Assembly: GCF_004843725.1 (NCBI RefSeq)
Contig: NZ_CP039451.1
Coordinates: forward strand, 3,478,001-3,542,000
Reading direction: 5' to 3'
Length of the DNA stretch: 64,000 nt
Source of the DNA: Psychroserpens sp. NJDZ02
GTDB taxonomy: Bacteria > Bacteroidota > Bacteroidia > Flavobacteriales > Flavobacteriaceae
A program made the position numbers and the translations under genes. A model generated the notes under the pieces. That model made no database searches and was not told the DNA's origin. It saw nothing but the letters and a program-made list of their open reading frames with translations. Positions within the stretch are counted from its first letter, which is position 1. The number at the start of each line of letters is the position of its first letter. Shown here piece by piece: positions 17,788 to 27,541 of the stretch.

Positions 17788-18401
17788 TTTAAAGATAATT
17801 TAGTTAACCATAATAAGCCTTTTACATCTTTTTCACTTGCAACTATTCTGTCTTTATAATCAGAATAATCATTATAATATTTCATTAGGTCAATTTCTCC
17901 TGATTTAGCAGCGTTTTCTCCGTTTGATTCCATAAAATCTAAATGAGTGATTTTATCAGATAATGATTCATTTATCGGTTTTCTATCTTCTGGGAAATAA
18001 TAAGAACTTCCTTTATGTTGCCATGAATATATTGTTCCGTGATAGGCTTGAAGTAATTCGTGACCTATTTCGTGAGCAGATGTTTCTTTGAAATCTTCTT
18101 CTTCTTCTTCTTCTTTGGACTCAAGATTGAATACCCAACCTTCCGTTTTATGAATAGAATGACTTTTGTACCATTCCTTCCAATTAGAATGATAAATATA
18201 TCCAGAATTAAATGATATTTGTTGTACAATTCCATTTGGCAATAATCCCATAACTTCATCATCCAAATTTGTTATTTTGACTTTAGTAAGCTCATAATCT
18301 TTATCGTGAAGAAGAATACTTAAACTATTGTAAGCAAAAAAAAGAGTAATCGGTAAGAAAAATAAATTAATAACTAAGAGTATGCCAATTATTTTTTTCA
18401 T
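17784..18401 (-). CDS. Cassette gene: membrane-tethered HEIGH-type zinc metalloprotease-like protein
   Basis: 205 residues with one N-terminal membrane helix (MKKIIGILLVINLFFLPITL). A gluzincin-like motif HEIGHELLQAYHG gives zinc ligands and the catalytic Glu (HExxH); the next His or a distal acid (NESLSDKITHLD) could complete the site. A short EEEEEE run precedes the motif. It resembles metallopeptidase domains found in polymorphic toxins. The downstream gene overlaps by ATGA and may be its partner. The upstream attC half GTTGTAAAC does not complement the cassette's R'' (CATTACCTAAC), so this cassette has been rearranged. Confidence 0.7.
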   Translation of the reverse strand: MKKIIGILLVINLFFLPITLFFAYNSLSILLHDKDYELTKVKITNLDDEVMGLLPNGIVQQISFNSGYIYHSNWKEWYKSHSIHKTEGWVFNLESKEEEEEEDFKETSAHEIGHELLQAYHGTIYSWQHKGSSYYFPEDRKPINESLSDKITHLDFMESNGENAAKSGEIDLMKYYNDYSDYKDRIVASEKDVKGLLWLTKLSLK

Positions 18402-18431
18402 GTAACTCTCATTTTTTTAATTGTTTACAAC

Positions 18432-18905
18432 GTGTTATATAGCAACTAAAGTAGTGAATATCCCTAAATATTACGTGATATCCAGACCTTTTGTTCCTCA
18501 CTTTTGTTTTAAAAAGCTAAGCTACAATTTATAAAGTGGCCTCGCAATACGTAGAACTATGTCTATTTTATTGTTAATTAGGGATTAAGTGTACACTAAT
18601 TAGTTGTAGGCTGTTTACGGAAAACCTCATTGTTGTAAAAAGGTTGAGTACTACAGCAGTACTATTAGTCTTAGTGGTTTTTGAGGCTTAAAAATGGGAT
18701 AAGAGTACAAGTTGTAGTCTATACTTAAACTGGAAGATTGTGTCAAATATGTAAAACCTTTTGATGTGATCATTTGCGAGCTGCTGAATACGTTTCTGAG
18801 TTGTATTGCTACTAGCAATAGAGACGAAAGGACCAACGTAGTTACGTACGTGCGGTGTTGTGAGAGGCGCACTCCGGCTATTTTAGTCGGAGCCGTCTAC
18901 TCGAT
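18432..18905 (+). repeat. L element 1 fused to a group IIC intron tail
   Basis: The first ~250 bp (GTTATATAGCAACTAAAGTA, hairpin ATATCCC/GGGATAT-like, AAGCTAAGCTACAATTTATA, ACGTAGAACTATGT) occur in nine places, always beginning at an attC R' core. The last ~200 bp are intron domain IV-VI with an enlarged domain V and the CCGTCTACTCGAT end. No coding capacity. Confidence 0.8.
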
Positions 18906-18927
18906 TGGCAACTGGGCTTTTGAATCT

Positions 18928-19473
18928 TCAATAGCAATCAGTAAATATTTTACGATTTAAACGAATACAACTAGTTCCGTTTTTAGATTTTATTTTCCAT
19001 AAAATATGTTTTTTTCTAGCTCTTTGTTTTATTTTTATCGGTTCTACAATTTTATCATTAGTAATATCAATATAGTTCCCTTGAAGGGTTGTGTTTTTAC
19101 AATTATATTTAGGAATAGAAATATAATTGGTACCTATAATTTGAATTCCTTTAACTTCAATTTTAAATAATTTTCCCTTATAATAGTACTTAACATAATT
19201 AAATACTTTATTATCTTCAAGACCTTCTTTATATTTAGTGATGAAAAAAGTGTCATTTCCAGTAATTACTTTATAAAGTCCATTTAAAGGTTTATTATAT
19301 TGTTTATTAATACTCTTTTTTGTTATAATCGACTTTGTCCTTGTAGAATGTATTGTATCAGTTTTATAAATAATTTCATTAAAAAAGAGACTAATAGTAT
19401 CAGTATCTTTTTTAATCTGACTAAAAGCAAAGTTATAAATAACTAAAAATATTCCTAAAATATAATTTTTCAT
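18928..19473 (-). CDS. Cassette gene: small exported protein, putative partner of the metzincin
   Basis: About 181 residues from the ATG at 19471-19473, chosen because it yields a signal peptide (MKNYILGIFLVIYNFAFSQ); a longer in-frame start at 19530 lies inside the upstream gene. Mature part: beta-rich and Lys-rich, with internal repeats such as GLYKVITGNDTFFITKY and YYYKGKLFKIEVKG reminiscent of MORN-like antitoxin proteins. Overlaps the metzincin stop by four bases, suggesting a protease/inhibitor or toxin/immunity pair. No family recognised. Confidence 0.65.
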   Translation of the reverse strand: MKNYILGIFLVIYNFAFSQIKKDTDTISLFFNEIIYKTDTIHSTRTKSIITKKSINKQYNKPLNGLYKVITGNDTFFITKYKEGLEDNKVFNYVKYYYKGKLFKIEVKGIQIIGTNYISIPKYNCKNTTLQGNYIDITNDKIVEPIKIKQRARKKHILWKIKSKNGTSCIRLNRKIFTDCY

Positions 19474-20312
19474 TTTATTAATTCTAAATCCGCAGTATCT
19501 TTTAACATTTCCGTCCATTGCCATTTCCAAAAAGAAATAACTGTATCACTATAATCCATTATATTTTCAGTTTTTGTTTTTTCGAAGGTATGAATAGGAA
19601 TTACATCGCGTCCATTATCTGTTGTTTTGTTTTGAAATGAATGAAATAATCCTAGTGTGTGAGCAGCTTCGTGAATAAGGGTTTCTTTTCTTAACAAAGA
19701 AGAATATTTAGTCATCATAATATATCTTCCCGTACTAAAAATATCATCAGCAAACCCATCTAGATAATCTACACTAACACCTAAAGGAGGATTTGAATAT
19801 CTAATTATTATAGGTAGTAAAAATATAGTAATTCCTTTTTCAGCATCATTTTCATCTAAATACATCTCTTTTAACCCTGTTAAAAAATCTTCCATATTAC
19901 AAGCAATCGCATCAATATCTATTGATGAAATTGATTTTTTTATTTTATCGATACCTTCTCCACTAGAGCTTGTTCCTATTGCAAAATTTTCAAAATCTAC
20001 TGTTAGTTTGGTATAATCTATTTTAGATCTTTTCTTAAATGGTTGATATTTTATTAATGATTGATTAAATTTATTTATAAAATCATTTTCATTATCTTTA
20101 ATATATGATTTCCAATTGCTAATAGTTTCAGATAACTTCAAAGACTGAGAGTTAGATATGCCTGCACTAGGTAATGAAGCGGTAGAAGTGCTTGATGAAA
20201 AATCTAATATGTTTTCTGTGCCAGTACTATTATCATTAAAAGTTAACTTTCCTTTAAATTTAACCTCAACAAACCGAGCTTTTAAATTATATGTCTTAGC
20301 ATTATTAAACAC
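19470..20312 (-). CDS. Cassette gene: metzincin-like zinc protease, 5'-truncated at an attC
   Basis: The extended zinc motif HEAAHTLGLFH (about residues 214-224 from GTG 20312) and the Met-turn NIMDY mark a metzincin. There is no ATG: the frame stays open upstream through LDIYLLAKDDEEVGKLN into the attC at 20365, where the R' core reads GTCTTG instead of GTTRRRY. The 5' part, perhaps a signal or a larger toxin backbone, was lost when the gene was fused to the attC. It may survive as a GTG-started cytoplasmic protein or be dead. The downstream gene overlaps by ATGA. Confidence 0.72.
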   Translation of the reverse strand: MFNNAKTYNLKARFVEVKFKGKLTFNDNSTGTENILDFSSSTSTASLPSAGISNSQSLKLSETISNWKSYIKDNENDFINKFNQSLIKYQPFKKRSKIDYTKLTVDFENFAIGTSSSGEGIDKIKKSISSIDIDAIACNMEDFLTGLKEMYLDENDAEKGITIFLLPIIIRYSNPPLGVSVDYLDGFADDIFSTGRYIMMTKYSSLLRKETLIHEAAHTLGLFHSFQNKTTDNGRDVIPIHTFEKTKTENIMDYSDTVISFWKWQWTEMLKDTADLELIK

Positions 20313-20364
20313 GTTTAATTTTCCAACTTCTTCATCGTCTTTAGCTAATAAATAAATATCAAGA

Positions 20365-20485
20365 CGTTTATGTATAAGAATAGTTGCGGGTTTGTATGCG
20401 TGGATTTTCCGAAGGAAAATCAGACGTTACAAACACGCAACGACCTTTGATTAAGCACTAAGTCGAAATTATTTTTATACGGTGT
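20365..20485 (-). repeat. attC recombination site, interrupted by the full-length IS1182 copy
   Basis: Contains the GATTTTCC-GAA-GGAAAATC stem-loop and the L'' half TTTTTATACGGTGT; the R'' half (TATAAAC) continues after the IS at 22193. Nearly identical to the attC at 33163-33288. Confidence 0.78.
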
Positions 20486-22186
20486 GCCTGTTGCACAACG
20501 TGTTGTTAAAGATATAGAAATTTCGTATATTTATTAATGCAAGGCACAAAAATATATCAGGAGAAATTATTCAACAATTTCCAGTTGAGTCGTCGGGTTC
20601 CCCAAGACAATTTTTATAGACGATTATAAGAAATTTTAGACTTAGAATTTCTACGGAATCAAACAAAAATCTATTACGGAAACTGTGGACAAAAAAGTTT
20701 AGATCCCGTAGTGTTTTTCAAATTCTGTTTAGTTGGTTATTTAGAGAATATCACCGGCGATAGAAAATTGGTATTACATTGTAGTCTTCGACTGGATATT
20801 CTGTATTTTCTAGGTTATGATATCGATGAAGAATTACCATGGCATTCCACGCTAAGTAGAACACGTCAACTGTACCCAGAGTCAGTTTTTGAAAGCCTAT
20901 TTACTCATGTTTTCAAAATGTGCGTAGCCATGCAAATGGTAAGCGGTCACACCCAAGTTATCGACGCCGCACCTGTAAAAGCAAACGCTTCGATGGATAG
21001 CTTAGAACTTAAAGTGCCAGAAGAAGATTTAGAAGCTCATTTACGCGCAGTACGACATATAAGCAATAGAGATAAAGCGGTACCATTTCGATCAGCCAAA
21101 GTTAATAAAGCCCCAAAATCGCAACAAGAATTATCAGCAAGCCGTCAGGAATTACAAGCCATAAAGAGCCGAAACAAAAAATGGTCAAAAGATCAAAACC
21201 ATCGTCCTGGAGCAGGAAATAAAGGTTCCCGTTATACTAGTAATAAAACGCATTACAGTCCAACCGATCCCGATGCTCGTATAAGTGTAAAACCAGGGAA
21301 AGCAAGAAAACTAAACTATTCAAGTCAGCTCACGGTAGATGCCGCACATCATGTAATAAGTGACATCAAAGCCTATCATGCCGATGGCAAAGACAGTCAG
21401 CATTTACCTGATATTGTATTGCGAGTAAAACGACGCTTATGGCAATCTGGTCTTACCATAGACACCTGTCTCGCAGATACCGGTTACAGTAGTGGTGATA
21501 ATTATGCTTTTTTAGAAAAGCAGGATATTACCAGTTACATTCCGCCACACGGCACCTTTAAAGGAGGACCTGATGAATTTATTTATAATGAAAAAGAAGA
21601 TCACTACACCTGCCCTCAAGGTAAGATTATCCCCTTTAAAAAGGTGTTTTACGAAAAGAAGAACAACACCAAAAAGAAGGCCTATAGAGGTTCAAAAAAA
21701 CTTTGTATCGATTGCCCAATACGAAGCGCTTGTTTAAGCAAAACGGCACAAGAAAAGTCATTTTCCGTAACGTATTACCGCGCAGAATACCTACGGAATA
21801 TAGCACGAGTTGATAGTGAAAAAGGAAGCTATATGAAAGGAAAATGACAAAGCAGATAGCCCCTGTATTTGGTACGCTAACCCAGTTTTTAGGCATGGGA
21901 AAAGTGAATACCCTTGGGATTAAACAAGCTAATAAATGTATGCATCTATCCGCAACAGCGTATAATCTTAAAAAGTATTTAAAATATATGAAAAAACTGC
22001 CAGAAAGTATAGCGGGACTACTTGCTTTTATTAAAAGCACCAAAAACTACTTAATAAGCGTTCAAATACTATCTTTTAAGCCACTTGCATTTTAGAGAAA
22101 ATACGGAGAGTCAAAATTAAAAACAGCTTAAAATCAAAGATTTTAAGCTGTTTTTATGCTTTTTTAAGGGGTTGTGCAACGGTTAC
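20486..22186 (+). mobile_element. Full-length IS1182-family insertion sequence in an attC (inactive)
   Basis: 1701 bp bounded by inverted ends GCCTGTTGCACAAC and GTTGTGCAACGGTTAC, which share the core GTTGCACAAC. The hexamer CGGTGT is present on both sides (20480-20485 and 22187-22192) as a target duplication; deleting the IS plus one hexamer restores TATACGGTGTTATAAAC, a normal attC core. Just inside the right end is a hairpin of two 17-bp arms around AAA with U-runs (about 22117-22155). This is the parent of seven end fragments in the window. Confidence 0.88.
20537..22095 (+). pseudogene. IS1182-family DDE transposase, broken by two nonsense changes and a frameshift
   Basis: Translation from ATG 20537 (MQGTKIYQEKLFNNFQLS) hits TAA at codon 31 (20627-20629), then runs through LPWHSTLSRTRQLYPESVFE, HTQVIDAAPVKANASMDSL, LADTGYSSGDNY and the CPxGK/CIDCPIRSACL zinc-like cluster to TGA at 21845. 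The terminal piece (KVNTLGIKQANKCMHLSA) lies in another frame to 22095. In the remnant at 24905 the TGA position is CGA and the frame is continuous, so the lesions here are secondary. Confidence 0.88.
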
Positions 22187-22191
22187 CGGTG

Positions 22192-22866
22192 TTATAAACA
22201 GGTTTTTAATTCAATTATGTTTTCAGTATCTATAATACTATACGTGAGTTTTAGAAGTTTCATTTTACATTCATCAAATTCAATTATTTGATAAATCTGA
22301 TTGCCAATTCTTTTCTCTGGAGTAAATTTTAAAAAATAATTTTGTTCATATTCAATTAATTTCCAATAATTTTTAATTTTCAGATTTTCATTAACTAGTT
22401 TTTTAGAAATTTCACAAAATGATATTTTATCACTAAACTTTATAACTAATGAATCTTTATTTTTTTTAAAATTATTTGTTGTTAGGAAAGTACTAATTTG
22501 ACATTTATTAGTAAATAGCTTATTATTTAAATTTAATTGTTTAAAAATGTGCATTGTATTACCTTTAAAATCTACTTCAATAGAATTGTTTTCATTAATA
22601 TTAAAGTCAAAATTCAAATTCAAAGAGTCGTTTTTTACTATTAGTTTTGAGTTAATAAAATCAATTTTTATAGGGATTGTTGTGTTATTATTAATGTTCT
22701 TAAGTGTTTTTTTATCGAAATCAATTAAGACACCCTTCTCTCCTGGCTTATATGATGCGCCAATATCTATGACACGACCTTTATAAGATATCCAAGTCCC
22801 ATTAATCTTTTGATTTTTACAGGATATCGCTGTAATTAATAGGAATATTATATATAATCTTTTCAT
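22192..22866 (-). CDS. Cassette gene: lipoprotein of unknown function
   Basis: 224 residues with a lipoprotein signal (MKRLYIIFLLITAISC, lipobox AISC). The mature part opens with NGTWISYKGRVIDIG, like lipocalin-type or 'GTW' lipoproteins, and is rich in Asn/Lys beta strands. The TAA stop lies inside the R'' core GTTTATAAC. Cassette ends GTTATAAAC and GTTTATAAC are perfect complements, so this is an intact cassette apart from IS and L-element insertions at its borders. Confidence 0.72.
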   Translation of the reverse strand: MKRLYIIFLLITAISCKNQKINGTWISYKGRVIDIGASYKPGEKGVLIDFDKKTLKNINNNTTIPIKIDFINSKLIVKNDSLNLNFDFNINENNSIEVDFKGNTMHIFKQLNLNNKLFTNKCQISTFLTTNNFKKNKDSLVIKFSDKISFCEISKKLVNENLKIKNYWKLIEYEQNYFLKFTPEKRIGNQIYQIIEFDECKMKLLKLTYSIIDTENIIELKTCL

Positions 22867-22881
22867 TAACTTGTTTATAAC

Positions 22882-23365
<484 letters not shown>

Positions 23366-23366
23366 T

Positions 23367-24614
23367 TTACCTGTTGGCTTTTCCGCTGTTTAATTCCGTT
23401 TCGTATTTGTTTAAGGATTTCCAAATTGACTTTATTTCGGGCCAAACATCATCAGTAAAATCCGTATCTGTATTAATAATTAATATTTTTCCAATTTCCG
23501 TTTTAGGATTGAAATACATTGCTGTCATTACTCCTGGGTCAGAACCATTATGACCAATCATTTCCTCCTTAACACCCAAGAATTCATCTCTAAACTCCAT
23601 AAATATTCCAAACTCTTCATCTGTTTCTGAATTGGGGAATTTCTGTTTTTTAAATAATTTTTTATAGCTCTTTTGGTTTAACAAAGTTCCTTTGCCTTTA
23701 TAACCTTTAATTAATTCAGATAAGAATAGCCCTAAATCTTTACTTGATGTAATAAATCCGCCATCAGCATATGTAATTAGTGAATAATCGGCTATCATCA
23801 TTTCTTTATTCGCAAACAATTTAGATCGTTTTGTGGTATCAATATCTTTTGAAGACCAACCAGAGGACGACATTTTTAAAGGTTTTAATATATTGTCTTT
23901 TGTAAAAGACTGATAATCTTGTCCAGTTGCAGATTCTATTATCTGTGCGCAAAGAGCAGCAGCTATATTTGAATATTCTCTTTTTTCTCCCGGTTTTGTG
24001 TTGGAAAATGTGCCTTTTATGTACCATTTTCCATTTTCGGTCAAGCTATTTTGAATAAATTCTAATAATGAAATCTTCGTTTCAGGTTTGTTGAAATAGT
24101 CAAATACACCTTCGTTTTCTTCGTGTACAGATTTTTTTAAAACATACGATTTTGCATAAATCTCGTCAAGGTCAATAATTGAAGATGTGTGATAAGCCAG
24201 ATGTTTAATTAAAATTGGATTCTCTGGATAGTTTGGATTAACAATTTTGAAAGGTAAATATTTATTGATTGGGTCATTAATATTTAATTTACCTAAATCT
24301 TGTGCTTTAAATAAGGAAATTCCTATTAGTGTTTTGGATATTGAAGCTATGTTTTGAATTGTACTTGAAGTGTAAGGCTTATTTTGCTCAATATCTGTGA
24401 ATCCAAAACCTTTATCATAAATCAATCTATTTTCGTCCACCACAGATACTGAAAATCCGATTATCGCATCTTTATCAAAAGCTAATTGCAGGTTATTAGT
24501 CAATGTATCATTTATCGCGGTATGATTTTTTTTGAGGTTTTTTTTGGTTTCGTTTGTTTGTTTACATGAAAATATTGTTATTGAAAGGAAGATGATTAAA
24601 AATAAATTTTTCAT
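23367..24614 (-). CDS. Cassette gene: serine beta-lactamase-like hydrolase (class C/PBP4* family) lipoprotein
   Basis: 415 residues with a lipoprotein signal (MKNLFLIIFLSITIFSC). Active-site motifs: S91-I-S-K94 (SxxK, IASISKTLIGIS), the tyrosine motif in REYSNIAAAL (YSN), and GHNGSDPGV near the C-terminus as the third (HxG-like) motif. Members of this broad family include esterases, D-amino-peptidases and beta-lactamases; antibiotic resistance cannot be concluded. The last codons (GKANR-stop) run through the R'' core AAAGCCAAC. Its upstream attC half has been replaced by the IS3/IS1182 composite. Confidence 0.85.
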   Translation of the reverse strand: MKNLFLIIFLSITIFSCKQTNETKKNLKKNHTAINDTLTNNLQLAFDKDAIIGFSVSVVDENRLIYDKGFGFTDIEQNKPYTSSTIQNIASISKTLIGISLFKAQDLGKLNINDPINKYLPFKIVNPNYPENPILIKHLAYHTSSIIDLDEIYAKSYVLKKSVHEENEGVFDYFNKPETKISLLEFIQNSLTENGKWYIKGTFSNTKPGEKREYSNIAAALCAQIIESATGQDYQSFTKDNILKPLKMSSSGWSSKDIDTTKRSKLFANKEMMIADYSLITYADGGFITSSKDLGLFLSELIKGYKGKGTLLNQKSYKKLFKKQKFPNSETDEEFGIFMEFRDEFLGVKEEMIGHNGSDPGVMTAMYFNPKTEIGKILIINTDTDFTDDVWPEIKSIWKSLNKYETELNSGKANR

Positions 24615-24634
24615 TTAGCGGTTTTTTTTTTAGC

Positions 24635-24897
24635 TGTCTTGTCCTGAAATATGGCTACAGGTTAAAATTGAATTAAGCTGATAATTTATATACCATATTA
24701 GGTGTTTTATAATCTAAAGATAAATGTAATCTAACGTCGTTGTATAAATTAATTGACTTTTTTACAACTCTCTTTGCTTGTGCTACGCAATCAAAGGTTT
24801 GATCTAAGTATAACTCATCTTCTAATATGCCATTTACACGTTCTGCCATTGCGTTTTCGTAACAAGGATTTTGTTCAGCAAAGGGAAACGACCAATT
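24635..24897 (-). mobile_element. IS3-family (IS150-like) remnant fused to IS1182, copy 2
   Basis: Encodes the last ~80 residues of an IS3-type integrase-core transposase (24673-24933 frame): AERVNGILEDELYL, then VRLHLSLDYKTPNMVYKLSA. The outer end is TGTCTTGTCCTGAAATATGG. The N-terminal two thirds are missing, and the coding frame enters IS1182 sequence at the fusion point. Confidence 0.85.
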
Positions 24898-25270
24898 AGC
24901 AAAAAAGGAAGCTATATAAAAGGAAAACGACAAAGCACGGTAGCCCCTGTTTTTGTTACATTAACCCAGTTTTTAGGCATGGAAAAAGTGAATACCCTTG
25001 GGATTAAATAAGCTAATAAGTATGTACATTTATCCGCAACAGCCTATAATCTTAAAAAGTATTTAAAATATATGAAAAATGGACCAGAAAGTATAGCGGG
25101 ACTACTTGCTTTTATTAAAAGCACCAAAAACTACCTAATAAGCGTTCGAATGCTATGTTTTAAGCCACTTGGATTTTAGAGAAAATACGGAGAGTCAAAA
25201 TTAAAAACAGCTTAAAATCAAAGATTTTAAGCTGTTTTTGTGCTTTTCTAAGGGGTTGTGCAACGGTTAC
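24898..25270 (+). mobile_element. IS1182-family 3' remnant
   Basis: Starts at the KGSYIKGKRQ codons of the transposase and runs to the terminal hairpin and GGTTGTGCAACGGTTAC, abutting CGGTGTTAGCTGT, the attC core of the next cassette. Its coding tail lacks the TGA of the full-length copy. Confidence 0.85.
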
Positions 25271-25300
25271 CGGTGTTAGCTGTTCGGCATTATTTCTGTT

Positions 25301-26509
25301 TTAAAGAAGCCTAACTTTTTTTAGCTGAAATTCTAATTCTTCTTCATTCCGTAATATTTTAATTGTTATTTCATCAGTTTCTTTTGGTATAAGACCATTG
25401 TTAAAGAAATCACACTTATTTTCATTAGTGATATTTAAGTAATTGACATTGTTTATTTGTAATACTTGGTCTCCAAATTGTAATACTTTTGAAGCTTCTG
25501 TATCATTATATATAAAATCTACAAACACCTTGTTTCCACTAAAATTAGGATTGAAACCAAAATCGTATAATTCTGTATTATTTGAAGGACCTTCTTTAAT
25601 CATTTTGATTTTTTTTGCCTTCCAATTTAAAATTAATCTATAATTTTTAAAAAAAGAAATTCCTAGGTTTGTTTTACCATCTTTAACTCGCATCACTTTG
25701 TCTGTTATAATTTGGTTTCCAATAGTTATTTGGTCAATTTTTGCAGAATACTCCTTTTTTTTATCGCCTTTGCCATACATACCTATACCTGATGCATATC
25801 CTGAACCTGATATATACTTCGTGATTTTATTAGATTCTTTTTGTCTTAAAAAATCTCCATACGCTAAATGTGGCGTAGAATTGTTACCTAAATCAATTAA
25901 ATTATTTAATGCTTTATCTCCATTTATATAACTAATAATAGATGGTTCACTAGCTCCTGTACCTATAAACATTTTTGCTTCAGTAGCATCTGAAGGAATA
26001 TTTAATTTCTGTTCATTATCTGTTATAGTAATTATCTGATTTTTAAAATCGAAATCCCATATCGCAAATCGCATTAAATTAGAACCAATAAAACCATCTG
26101 CATTTAGACAAGCAAGTATACCATTATTAAAATCTGATATAGCTGCAATAGTATTCTGAAAATTAATACCTCCTATTTCAATATCGTCTATTTTTGTATA
26201 GTTAAGTAGTTGGCTAGTTTTATGTATATCAGTCACATTTTCACTTCCTAAAGATATAACGTCAAGCTTTTCTGCTAATTCTTTTGAAAGCGCATTAGAA
26301 GCTCCAGTATCTAAGATAAAGTCATATACTTCATTTTGAATAGTTACTTTTATGATAATAAGTCCTTTACGGTATTCAAATGGTATAGAAGTCTTGAAAT
26401 CTTCTTGAACTATATTTCCCTGCTTAAGGGTTTTATTTATTTTAGAAGATGCGCAACTTGAAAGAAGAATTACTGCAATAAGAGAATAAAAAAAATTGTT
26501 GAATTTCAT
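25301..26509 (-). CDS. Cassette gene: retropepsin-like aspartic protease with PDZ domain, lipoprotein
   Basis: 402 residues with a lipoprotein signal (LIAVILLSSC). The retropepsin motif FILDTGASN (catalytic D67-T-G) is followed by a flap-like region and a second half (GFIGSNLMRF); a PDZ-like module follows at the C-terminus (FGDQVLQINNVNYLNI). Bacterial proteins with this pairing are thought to act in the envelope, but substrates are unknown. The cassette is intact by its ends (GTTAGCTGT / ACAGCTAAC); about 110 bp between core and ATG could hold its own promoter. Confidence 0.82.
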   Translation of the reverse strand: MKFNNFFYSLIAVILLSSCASSKINKTLKQGNIVQEDFKTSIPFEYRKGLIIIKVTIQNEVYDFILDTGASNALSKELAEKLDVISLGSENVTDIHKTSQLLNYTKIDDIEIGGINFQNTIAAISDFNNGILACLNADGFIGSNLMRFAIWDFDFKNQIITITDNEQKLNIPSDATEAKMFIGTGASEPSIISYINGDKALNNLIDLGNNSTPHLAYGDFLRQKESNKITKYISGSGYASGIGMYGKGDKKKEYSAKIDQITIGNQIITDKVMRVKDGKTNLGISFFKNYRLILNWKAKKIKMIKEGPSNNTELYDFGFNPNFSGNKVFVDFIYNDTEASKVLQFGDQVLQINNVNYLNITNENKCDFFNNGLIPKETDEITIKILRNEEELEFQLKKVRLL

Positions 26510-26623
26510 AATTAAGGTTTATCTATTAGTTTTAATAAGGATAAACATTTGTTTACCCTTTCATATTAATAGACGCTTATATTTTTGAAATGGTTGCCTG
26601 AGGTTGGTTTTTTTTTGCTGACA

Positions 26624-26812
26624 GCTAACGGTTAGTATATGAAAAGTAGGGCAGTTGATAAGTACTTACTTTCGGATTTGCACTTAGCCATATTTTTCAT
26701 TTTATTTTTATCTTTTTCGTTTTTTAAAATACAAATTAAAAATATGGCGGACTTAGCAGAAATGCACTAGCCTTTGTTTAAGCACTTTCGCCCTATTTTT
26801 TATATACATTGT
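26624..26812 (-). repeat. attC recombination site (long type), interrupted by intron 2
   Basis: R' GCTAAC, a long stem region with paired AGCCATATTTTT and AAAAATATGGCGGA arms, and the L'' half TATATACATTGTGT. The remaining R'' bases (TAGCTTTTC) lie after the intron at 27528. Confidence 0.78.
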
Positions 26813-27527
26813 GTGTGCCCAGCATGGGCATCTTTTAATTTACGGAAAGGTAAATAATTAATCTAGAGGGTGCAAGTCCCTTATGCGCAGGAGTAACCCT
26901 TCGGCTACGCTCAGGACAGGCTTATTGAAGCATTAGTAAGTCGCAAGGGTGGTAATCGCGAGGTTACATCTGAAGGCTATTTGTGATTGATTAATGAGCA
27001 AATACCACTACAAAACTCGGTACTGATACTTCGGCTGCGCTCAGCATAAACTAAACAAAAATCGTATACAGAGGCATAGTTATTCGGGTAAGCAAGCACA
27101 TCATTGTAACGCCCAAACAGTAACAAAAGGGTAATTATGTAGATACGGCAGTGATTGAGTGAAAGAGGATGCCATTACCTGGGGAGGTCTCCAAAGTTAC
27201 GAGTTGACTATTTGGAGAAGTCAGCAGAGGTCATAGTACTTACAGGAAACGAGTTGAGGGAATACCTCAGAAGGTCTCACAAGTAAGGAAGGACTGAACG
27301 TGATTCTCTTCAAAATTCGCATAGGAGCACTAGTGGTAGCCTATGCCTAAATTAGAAGATAGTGCCAAGGGTGAAAAGAGCTTTGGTGTGATGATTTACG
27401 AACCGCCGTATACGTTCCTGAGTTCTATTGCTAATGGCAATGGGGGCGAAAGGACCAACGTAGTTACGTATGTACGGTGGTGTGAGAGGCGCACTCCGGC
27501 TATTTTAGTCGGAGCCGTCTACTCGAT
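26813..27527 (+). mobile_element. ORF-less group IIC-attC intron 2 (enlarged domain V, REP-like inserts)
   Basis: 715 bp; starts GTGTGCCCAGC, ends TACTCGAT. Domain V CCGCCGTATACG ... CGTATGTACGG has a 52-base loop with its own ATTGC-TAAT-GGCAAT hairpin. Two TTCGGCT(A/G)CGCTCAG motifs (about 26898-26921 and 27027-27050) sit in the 5' half and look like dispersed flavobacterial REP sequences. No reverse transcriptase. Confidence 0.88.
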
Positions 27528-27541
27528 TAGCTTTTCGTTTT

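Noticed and set aside
23367..24614. Antibiotic-resistance beta-lactamase cassette
   Set aside because: The motifs fit the broad serine hydrolase/PBP4* family; nothing indicates beta-lactam hydrolysis.
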